Made by a program: the position numbers and the translations under genes. From Taibaiella soli (lineage in GTDB: Bacteria > Bacteroidota > Bacteroidia > Chitinophagales > Chitinophagaceae): 64,000 nt of DNA. Below the pieces are notes generated by a model that saw only the letters and a program-made list of their open reading frames with translations, was not told the origin of the DNA and searched no databases. Positions 36,901-43,555 of the stretch are shown here, piece by piece (position 1 is the first letter of the stretch; every line of letters begins with the position of its first letter). The DNA is taken from NCBI RefSeq assembly GCF_003236175.1, contig NZ_QKTW01000002.1, positions 233,021-297,020 on the forward strand, written 5' to 3'.

Positions 36901-37732
36901 GTGCGGTTCGTTGATCAACAGCAGTGAGCGTTGCGCCGGCCATTGGACTGGCGTTATAGAATGCCGTTTGTATCGGGCCTGAATAATCGCTGGTGCCTGT
37001 GTTTTTTACAGTATAGCTAACGGTATTGTTGCTACAGTCATAGGCATCGATGTTGACGGAAAGATCCCATGTAGCTGCTGCTACCGCCGTACAGGAATTT
37101 GTCAGCAGGCTATTAATAGTAGTAGCAGCGTTAGCACTTAGTGTTGCATAATCGGCTTCCTGGTAGTAGAGACCTGGCGTGGCCGCCATACCCAGAAGCG
37201 GGATACCCGCGGCATCTGCAACTGCGATCACAACCACTACACCGCCTGCCTGTTGTACGGCATTGGCATAATTAATTAATCCTGCACTAGCCTGACCAAG
37301 AGATGCATCGGTTATAATTAATAATACCTTTCTCGCATTCCGGCCACTAACAGGCGTTGTATTAATATTTTGGTAACCGTTTAATATTGCCTTGGTTACA
37401 TTGGTTCCTCCATTAATGGTACGGGCTGCGTTTTTGTACGCGACAATGTCAGACAGATCCGTTGTATAATTTAGTCCCGCTGTGAGAAAATTGTATTGGG
37501 CATAACCGTCGCTGAATTCCGCCAGGGCAATACGGTTTTGTGTGTTGGCGTTGCCGAGGGCATGTGCCTGAGCCAGTTTTACAATAAAATCGCGGGATTG
37601 TACATTCTCTGTAGCATCTACAGAACCGCTCTGGTCATTGACGACCATGATATCCAGGCCGCATTGGGCAAAGGATTTGGTGGCCACTGTGGTGGACAGT
37701 AGCAAGAGAAGCATGGGTAATGTCTTCTTCAT
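33917..37732 (-). CDS. VWA- and GEVED-domain surface protein with type A T9SS sorting domain
   Basis: The 1271-residue product starts at the ATG at 37732, which gives a signal peptide ending in KSFAQ; 40 further codons upstream are open but not signal-like. A von Willebrand A domain (about 26-225) has a metal site DQSGS (Asp33, Ser35, Ser37). CARDB- and DUF11-like Ig segments follow, then a GEVED domain (about 922-1110: FDYGDAPLGYDLGD, FLDYDNNGNFNAQG, GEVEDY). A type A T9SS domain ends the protein (from about 1195: VYPNPTAGDITV). It is a predicted adhesin-like surface protein. A LuxR-type regulator gene is divergent upstream. Confidence 0.92.
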   Translation of the reverse strand: MKKTLPMLLLLLSTTVATKSFAQCGLDIMVVNDQSGSVDATENVQSRDFIVKLAQAHALGNANTQNRIALAEFSDGYAQYNFLTAGLNYTTDLSDIVAYKNAARTINGGTNVTKAILNGYQNINTTPVSGRNARKVLLIITDASLGQASAGLINYANAVQQAGGVVVVIAVADAAGIPLLGMAATPGLYYQEADYATLSANAATTINSLLTNSCTAVAAATWDLSVNIDAYDCSNNTVSYTVKNTGTSDYSGPIQTAFYNASPMAGATLTAVDQRTAQNIPTGSSQSYTFTNAGLEGQNNVVAVVNLDTSNGHALAPLPYYLRSRLIDTLEQNPYNNVSNVASGSGCPSGAQLMVTNKATAVTCDRKVMYQVQITNTGSAVANNVVPQLVTGDTNLVLISSTNDAIDASVVQTASMANPGTDIATAGYDGYSRTLVSPATINGYTSAEGATFNYTGGVLGYITNGVYSFPPTSAGSGVPYGATIISAKLTAQVGGAFNGVSSIIGGIKITNAGIWDNAASHPGDAWAAHHTGATVQVPGAQNTSLQTVDVTSIAQELVNQTGWTNNAEMAFFWHGPKNLSTINPYSASSFQITYKPAPNIAPGQTVTYTYVMQDTLAAPTLANTFDASVIVTTGTPNTLILPDTGFTVGSLTGLYGYNGSLAAHTSDDVTIAASSGCSQTPQKITTSVSITPTSICAGPGTYVTATVTINNPNTQPAPAGITFYNLIQNLNLTGTGATFAGEPYNLTNGLQLAQPALLDPAYPNVSYALSGKSGVQQLPLQQLPSGTSTFQIDIAAGSANFNMASFVNGIAPVYNAGGSTDTVQDATGVTVNAAPAISWTCPAAIAAGNTISLNATTTNATSVSLTSASSGDIVNAGSVAVPTAVYTPTPTDVANRYAAISIHVLSSDGCEAAYNCQVPITGVSFDYGDAPLGYDLGDSTVSIAAGTTVAAGLSLGVIAPGTEATAKASANADGDGNEEDGLVSTTPTVNSDSVMFQVTATNTTANPAYISGFLDYDNNGNFNAQGKTSGRILVPANSGNATYNVVFFGPKQNFTATSGYLRLRLSSDSSTVAYPFGATPQGEVEDYLVTIIAPLAVNLTSFGANAKNCDAVLNWNAVADDLTQFNVERSGADNKFVTVATLESKTGKQTYTFTDANPGAARWYYRLKLREANGKISYSAIAPVNLSNCAAASDIVSVYPNPTAGDITVTCPAFITRLEIVSLSGEVLYRYTPEQSVNRQMIHINQLGTGIYLLKTTKANGSVDVQKLIKE

Positions 37733-37898
37733 AGTTGTAACCTTGAGTTTTGAAACGAAAGCATGAAACGAAAGCATTGCAGCAGACAGGGCGATATGCT
37801 GCGCGATAAAAATAATGGTACAAATACTGGTATTTTGTAGAACTATAGCCACAAAAAAATCGTAGATAGTATTTTAGAGGTCCCAAACCACCACCATT

Positions 37899-38543
37899 AT
37901 GCCAGATATTTTGATTGCTGATGATCATTCTGCAGTCCGTCACGGACTAGCATTGCTAACTCGCCGGGCTATTGGCGAACAGGGTTCTATCGATTTTGCA
38001 AGCTCCGGAGAAGAAGTATTAGAGCGGCTGAACCGCAAGGAATATTGTTTGTTGCTGAGCGATCTCGTAATGCCGGATCGTAGAGGAATCGGGCTCATCG
38101 GGGAGGCCCTGGCCGTGCAGCCGGATCTTCGGATTATTGTAATCAGCGTAGGGCCGGAAGAAGATTTTGCACCGCGTTGCATGCAGGCGGGAGCTTTTGC
38201 CTATATTAATAAAGGCGCTGAAGATGATAAGTTTATTGAAATGATCAGTGCGGTGCATGATGGTAAAGTGACCAGCCGTAAAAAGAATGTGGTAGAGGCG
38301 GCTCCAGTTCCAGATCTGAAAACGCTGGCTTCTTTTGATGATCTTTCAAAAAGGGAACGCGAAATTGTTTCGCTTTTGCTGAAGGGCATGGGCGTATTGG
38401 AAATCGCCAATAGTTTATCCATCAGTGCTTCGGCTGCCAGTACGCTTAAGGGCCGGGCTTTTCAGAAGCTTAATGTTCAGTCGGTTGTTGATCTGACCCG
38501 TCTGGCATATTATCACGGGCTTCATTCCGATGGGGAATCATAA
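37899..38543 (+). CDS. LuxR/NarL-type response regulator
   Basis: The 214-residue product has a receiver domain (acidic pair Asp8-Asp9, phospho-acceptor Asp55, INKGA lysine near 105) and a LuxR helix-turn-helix (about 145-205, LSKREREIVSLLLKGMGVLE then SISASAASTLKGRAFQKL). It is the probable partner of the propeller kinase that converges on it; their 3' ends overlap by 74 bases. It is divergent from the VWA surface-protein gene, which it might regulate (inference). Confidence 0.92.
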   Translation: MPDILIADDHSAVRHGLALLTRRAIGEQGSIDFASSGEEVLERLNRKEYCLLLSDLVMPDRRGIGLIGEALAVQPDLRIIVISVGPEEDFAPRCMQAGAFAYINKGAEDDKFIEMISAVHDGKVTSRKKNVVEAAPVPDLKTLASFDDLSKREREIVSLLLKGMGVLEIANSLSISASAASTLKGRAFQKLNVQSVVDLTRLAYYHGLHSDGES

Positions 38544-41508
38544 TATTAAATGTAGTGCCTTTGCCGGGTTCTGAATCGGCAATGATCTTTCCGCCAATAA
38601 GGTCCAGTAATTGCAGCACAATAAAACTGCCGTTTCCTTTCCGGCGATCTGTTTTGTCTTTATTGAGAAATGCTTTCAGGCTTTCTGCATCAAATCCTTT
38701 ACCAGTGTCGCTTACTGTAATGACCGTATATTCGTTAGTACGGTAAGCGGCCAATGTCAGGGTGCCATCGGTTGTGTTTTTATTGGCATTGTCCAAGAGG
38801 TTTCGCATCACGGCAGACAATATATCCCAGTCTGTTTCAAGATGGACGTCTGTTGGCACCACGATGAGTTGGTTGGCGCTGGCCTGTATGATATCAGTGT
38901 ATAAAATTTCAATCTTCTTAAAAAGCTCATGCAGGTCTATCTCTGTATAGCTTGCCGAAAAAGTATCATGCTGACTGAGTGCCCAGGTAAAGAACTGGTC
39001 GGTAAAACTATTTAACGAAGCGGTGCTGTTTTTTAATTCTTCAAGATGTACGTTTAATGCTTCTGGCTTCATTCGCGCATGATCACTGGCTACCCATTTA
39101 CTGATTGTGTGCAGAAAACGGATCGGTGAGCGCAAATCATGCAGCACTGTAGTAATGATATTGTTTTTGGTCTGATTACTTTGTTTCAGCGCTTCTTCTG
39201 ATTGTTTCAGTTTGTTGACCATCCGATGAAGATCACGCGTCTGTATCGTTACCTGCATTTTAAGTTTGCGGTTGCGATTGCGCAGTATCCGCGTGCGCAG
39301 TCTGATGAACCAATACACCATTGCGATGATAAAAAAACAGAGCAGCAAATTGAAGATGGTAGTGCGGTACCAGAATGGCGTGACCCGGACTGGCAAAACC
39401 AGTTGTGTATACGCACTGGCTTCCATGCCTGATATTTTTCTTACCACCAGAGAAAATTCTCCGGCGGGAATCCGGTCTATAATAATTTCACCATTTGCAG
39501 GTACCGCATGCCAGTCTTTTTCCAGTCCTTCTACTTTAAATTGCAGTCGCATGTTTTCGGGATTGCCGAAATAAGGACTGCTTACAAGGAGCGTTAACCG
39601 GCCATGGTCAGGTTTTAAGACCAGCGTGCTGTCTATGTTGGTCTCTTTTTCGTCTATGTAAATATGCTCCAGGTAAATGCCCTGGTTGGGTAGCGAAAGA
39701 TGTATTTTATGCGGATAAAACCAGACCAGCCCTTTAATGCTCGGTAGCGACAACATGCTGTCGGACGTCCAAACATAAGAGGGATTAGCAGCATTGAATT
39801 CGTTTGTCGGAAGATGATCTTTTGTTGTAAACGCGTAGAAAAAAACATGCTCCGATTGGCCAGCTGCATAATCGAGCAGCGCTTGTTTGCTAACCTTGTA
39901 TAAGCCGTCATTGGAACTCAGCCAGAAATAACCGCGGCCGTCGTCGATAATAGCGTTGACTGTTTTGAGTGCGTGCGAAGGCCCGTCCGGCAATCTGTGG
40001 ATATGACCGTTATCGTACAGATACCAGCCTTTGCCATAGCTGGCGATCCATATGCGCTGTGGCTGTTCTGCATACAATTGGCGAATGGTCAGTGAATCGA
40101 GTATCGACCTGTAAAGCTTATTGTTCTTGAAATCATACCATTTTACGCCAGACCAGGTAGCCAGTAAAAACGTATCATTACCCTGCGGATAGCTGGCAAA
40201 TAATTCTTGTCCTTCAATAAGGCCCGGAATTCTTTTTTCCGCAATGAGTGTGTCATGCGTTACTTTTCCTATTGAAAAGCTGGTGCTGAAAATAAATGTA
40301 TCTCTGTGTAAGGGATTTGGGTAGATAGCCGATAGATGGGATGCTAACGGCGTAATTGCTTTGGAATGGCCGGTAGCAAGATCTATCCGTTCTAACATTA
40401 GATTAGGCGCATAATACAAGCCTTTTTTTGCAGTGTCATACCACACGGCTTTCACCTGCGTAGTCAAGGGACACTTCTTTGTCGTTCCATCTTTTCGGTA
40501 AAGAATATCCTGGCTTAGAATACCTTCATTCGTCACTGTCTGACTATGAAATCCCTGGTTACCTGAAATATCAGGCGTTTGCGGTGTATAAAAATCGGAA
40601 GGTGTTAAGACAAATAAACCAGATACAGCAGAGCCGATGTACCATTTATTGTTTTTCTTATCGAAATAAGCGCAGGATACAGCAGGTATTTCGATGCCAT
40701 CAAAAAGAGATTCGCTGCTTAGTGTATTATGGTTCAGATGCAGTCGATACAGTTTTTTTCCAGCGTAGATATACGCTCCGCCCCGGTTGAGTGTTGTAAA
40801 ATTTCCGCGTTTGAATTCCGGATCACTCCAGAGCGGGCCTTCTAATCTAATATTATTTTGAAGTACGCCATTGGTCCATATAGCAGTGATGCCGCCAGCC
40901 CGGAGCAAGGCTAGACTTTCATCAACCAGCACAGTGTTATGATATCCGGGATTTCCCTTTAATGCAAATTTGATGATCTGACTGGATGTGATATAATAGC
41001 CAGCCGCAGATTGCAGAAGGTACAAGTTGAATTGCGATGTGCCGTACTCGATTTGAAAAGCAGTATCGTGTGCGATCGTTTTCATGAACGACAGCGGAAC
41101 GGCTGATCCCTGATCGGGTATTTCAAGGTCCGGTTGGGTAATCAGTCTGGGAGTAGCGGCATCTGGCGAAGCGTTATCATCTACCCGAAGTATATTGAGA
41201 ATACCACCCGTCGCAGCAAAAATATTGCCGGCCGCATCATGTGTTACATTAAATATGCGGTCGGAGCGCAGCCCTTTTATATTGTCTGACTCGAATACGG
41301 TGAACCGTTGCCCATCGAAACGGACCAATCCCATTTGTGTGCCCAGCCAGCAATAACCTTTACGGTCAAACTGAATCCCGGTGATACTGTTTTGCGGCAA
41401 GCCATTGTCGGTAGTGTAGTTGACAACTGTATAGGTCTTTTCCCGGGCGAATGAAAAAACAGATAAAAAGATGAATAAATAGAATAGTGACAGCCCCCTG
41501 TAAAACAT
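38470..41508 (-). CDS. Two-component-propeller sensor histidine kinase
   Basis: The 1012-residue product has a signal peptide (ending near SFARE) and a long periplasmic sensor of Reg_prop beta-propeller repeats (YTTDNGLPQNSITGI, GYCWLGTQMGLVRFDG). A Y_Y_Y domain precedes the membrane helix (near 730-750, LLLCFFIIAMVYWFIRL). The HisKA box LHDLRSP has His790, and the ATPase domain shows NLLDNANK and DTGKGF. It resembles Bacteroides hybrid two-component systems without the fused receiver and AraC parts. It is a paralogue of the kinase at 43.5-46.5 kb. Its end overlaps the convergent regulator gene by 74 bases. Confidence 0.93.
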   Translation of the reverse strand: MFYRGLSLFYLFIFLSVFSFAREKTYTVVNYTTDNGLPQNSITGIQFDRKGYCWLGTQMGLVRFDGQRFTVFESDNIKGLRSDRIFNVTHDAAGNIFAATGGILNILRVDDNASPDAATPRLITQPDLEIPDQGSAVPLSFMKTIAHDTAFQIEYGTSQFNLYLLQSAAGYYITSSQIIKFALKGNPGYHNTVLVDESLALLRAGGITAIWTNGVLQNNIRLEGPLWSDPEFKRGNFTTLNRGGAYIYAGKKLYRLHLNHNTLSSESLFDGIEIPAVSCAYFDKKNNKWYIGSAVSGLFVLTPSDFYTPQTPDISGNQGFHSQTVTNEGILSQDILYRKDGTTKKCPLTTQVKAVWYDTAKKGLYYAPNLMLERIDLATGHSKAITPLASHLSAIYPNPLHRDTFIFSTSFSIGKVTHDTLIAEKRIPGLIEGQELFASYPQGNDTFLLATWSGVKWYDFKNNKLYRSILDSLTIRQLYAEQPQRIWIASYGKGWYLYDNGHIHRLPDGPSHALKTVNAIIDDGRGYFWLSSNDGLYKVSKQALLDYAAGQSEHVFFYAFTTKDHLPTNEFNAANPSYVWTSDSMLSLPSIKGLVWFYPHKIHLSLPNQGIYLEHIYIDEKETNIDSTLVLKPDHGRLTLLVSSPYFGNPENMRLQFKVEGLEKDWHAVPANGEIIIDRIPAGEFSLVVRKISGMEASAYTQLVLPVRVTPFWYRTTIFNLLLCFFIIAMVYWFIRLRTRILRNRNRKLKMQVTIQTRDLHRMVNKLKQSEEALKQSNQTKNNIITTVLHDLRSPIRFLHTISKWVASDHARMKPEALNVHLEELKNSTASLNSFTDQFFTWALSQHDTFSASYTEIDLHELFKKIEILYTDIIQASANQLIVVPTDVHLETDWDILSAVMRNLLDNANKNTTDGTLTLAAYRTNEYTVITVSDTGKGFDAESLKAFLNKDKTDRRKGNGSFIVLQLLDLIGGKIIADSEPGKGTTFNIMIPHRNEARDNMPDGSDQQPTEH

Positions 41509-41827
41509 TCCGAATCGGTGATCGTGGAAATTAGAATACCAAGTTAATATAAATGGTTGACAGTTGACAGTGAACAGTTGACAATGGGCAATTCTTATGG
41601 AGTGGCGGGTAAATGTTATTTTTAAGAGATAAAAAGTTTAAGTCTGAATCCTGTTGTCAGCTAGGTCTGAGATTTCGCTCAACTGAGGGTTATAAGAAAG
41701 CGATTGTGATTCACCATTCACCAACATGATTAAAACTGCTACACGAAAAGTATTTATCCGTAGGTAATTTTAGGAAGATCGTATTGTGTTCGTCTGGTCC
41801 GCAAGGAACAGATTTAAAATCTTGCCT
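41509..41827. other. Intergenic region with simple TTGACAG repeats
   Basis: Near 41556-41585 short units (GGTTGACAGTTGACAGTGAA, then CAGTTGACAATGG) occur head to tail, and TTCACCATTCACCA lies near 41711. TAATTTTA at 41765 may be a -7 box for the downstream gene but lacks a good -33. No gene seen. Confidence 0.5.
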
Positions 41828-42889
41828 ATGAAAAAGATGTACTTAATGGTGCTGCTGCTCACTATCATGACGGCAGCTCGCGGGCAGACTTTTATCTTCA
41901 CGCCATTGACTACACCCGCCGGTTGCAACCCCGCCGATAATTATACGCTGTACACTTCCTTTACATTAGACAGGATTGTGGTTACGCAGATTTACAGCGA
42001 TGATGGCGTCACCGGTTCATTCGCATTTGAAGTGTACGTGAATATTACCAATGTCTTCGCTGGCAACCTTGTCAGCACGGGCAATTTTTACAATTACACA
42101 CCCACATTGTATTCTACCGTGCCTAATGTGCCGCCGTCCATCACAAATACATCCAATATTATTCCGCTGGGGACTAACACCATATCGAATATTCCAACCA
42201 GTACCAATCCTACATACGTTGGGTCGGCGAGTGCGCTGGGACTTGTATTAAACGGCGTTTACACAGCACCGGATACTTTGGCTTTGTTTGGTTATGATTC
42301 GGCATCGCTGGAAGTAAATCTTCCCTGTATCGGTGATCAGATACCGACGGTACAGCCGCTGCCGGTGACCATGTCTGCGCTGCAGGGACGTGTAGTTAAT
42401 AATAAAGTCAATCTTTACTGGACTACTTTTAGCGAGCAAAACCATGCTGGGTTTAAGGTGCAGCGAAGTGGCGACGGAAAATCCTGGGAGCAGATAGACT
42501 GGTTGCCTAATTCAAAAAACGATCAGACAGAAGTGCAGACAAATTATTCCTATGTAGATCAGTTGCCATTGGCCGGTAATAATTATTACAAACTAATACA
42601 GGTAGATAAAGACGGGCGCAGCACACAGAGCAATGTGGTGGCTGTGAAGACAAATAATGAACGCGCAGGAAAATATACCGTCTATCCCAATCCGGTTAAA
42701 GATCTGCTGAAGGTATCGGCAACGACACCAGAATCATTTTCGTACAAACTGATCAATGCAATTGGTATGCAAATAGCCAGCGGCACCGTCACAAATGGTC
42801 AGACGAATATCGACGTGCATCAATTTGCAAATGGCCTGTATATACTGCAATTACAAGATCAGACCTATCCGGTAGAAATCCAGCGGTAG
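41828..42889 (+). CDS. Type A T9SS-sorted surface protein
   Basis: The 353-residue product starts at the ATG at 41828, which gives a signal peptide ending in ARGQ. An unrecognised beta-rich N-terminal domain (about 20-180) and an FnIII-like segment (about 185-280, VNLYWTTFSEQNHAGFKVQRS) follow. The type A T9SS domain begins at about 286 (YTVYPNPVKDLLKVS). It lies between the two propeller-kinase systems, convergent with the second regulator. Function is unknown. Confidence 0.85.
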   Translation: MKKMYLMVLLLTIMTAARGQTFIFTPLTTPAGCNPADNYTLYTSFTLDRIVVTQIYSDDGVTGSFAFEVYVNITNVFAGNLVSTGNFYNYTPTLYSTVPNVPPSITNTSNIIPLGTNTISNIPTSTNPTYVGSASALGLVLNGVYTAPDTLALFGYDSASLEVNLPCIGDQIPTVQPLPVTMSALQGRVVNNKVNLYWTTFSEQNHAGFKVQRSGDGKSWEQIDWLPNSKNDQTEVQTNYSYVDQLPLAGNNYYKLIQVDKDGRSTQSNVVAVKTNNERAGKYTVYPNPVKDLLKVSATTPESFSYKLINAIGMQIASGTVTNGQTNIDVHQFANGLYILQLQDQTYPVEIQR

Positions 42890-42919
42890 CATAAGCCCTG
42901 AGCCTTACGTTTTCTGCTT

Positions 42920-43555
42920 TTAGCTTGAAATCTGGAATGTCTGCATCAGATGCGATAGTGCCACTGCTGTTGGTACATTTAGTTTCTCGAAAATTCTGCG
43001 CTTATAAGTATTCGCCGTGGAATATTGAATATTGAGGATGCCGCAGATCTCCGGAAGTCTGTGTCCTTTCTGTATCAACCGCGCAATTTCGAGTTCGCGT
43101 GAAGAAAGGTTATCGAAAGGATTTTGTGATTGTTCTTCCGTTTCTCTTTCCTGCAATATTTTGCGCAGTGCCGTATTGATATAATGTTCGCCGTTCAACA
43201 CCTTCCGAAAAGCATGAACAATCTCCGTATCCGAAGCTGTTTTGTGCAGAAAGCCTTTCGCGCCTAATTGCAGACATCGTTTGCCATAAATATCTTCCGT
43301 GTACATAGAAAATATGATCACAGCGGTGTCTGGCGTGGTGGTAGTGAGCCATTGCATCAGGCTGGCAAAATCAGTGCCTGGCATATTGATATCTAGCAAC
43401 AAAGCGTCGTAGAAATTAGATTTCACCAGTGTGATGACCTCTGTTTCAGAAGCGGCTTCGTGCACATTGTCAGTTGCAATATGGTCCTTGAGAATCGTTT
43501 TGATGCCGGCGCGCACTATTCCGTGATCATCGGCAATCAGGATGTTGGTTGACAT
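42920..43555 (-). CDS. LuxR/NarL-type response regulator, partner of the adjacent propeller kinase
   Basis: The 211-residue product has a receiver domain (Asp9-Asp10, phospho-acceptor Asp55, HKTAS lysine near 104) and a LuxR helix-turn-helix (about 143-205, LSSRELEIARLIQKGHRLPE, STANTYKRRIFEKLNV). Its start codon lies inside the end of the kinase gene (19-base overlap, same strand), so kinase and regulator are translationally coupled. It is similar to the regulator at 37.9 kb. Confidence 0.93.
   Translation of the reverse strand: MSTNILIADDHGIVRAGIKTILKDHIATDNVHEAASETEVITLVKSNFYDALLLDINMPGTDFASLMQWLTTTTPDTAVIIFSMYTEDIYGKRCLQLGAKGFLHKTASDTEIVHAFRKVLNGEHYINTALRKILQERETEEQSQNPFDNLSSRELEIARLIQKGHRLPEICGILNIQYSTANTYKRRIFEKLNVPTAVALSHLMQTFQISS

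Noticed and set aside
33917-37852. 40-residue extension of the VWA protein
   Set aside because: The ATG at 37732 starts a typical Sec signal peptide; the upstream part would bury it.
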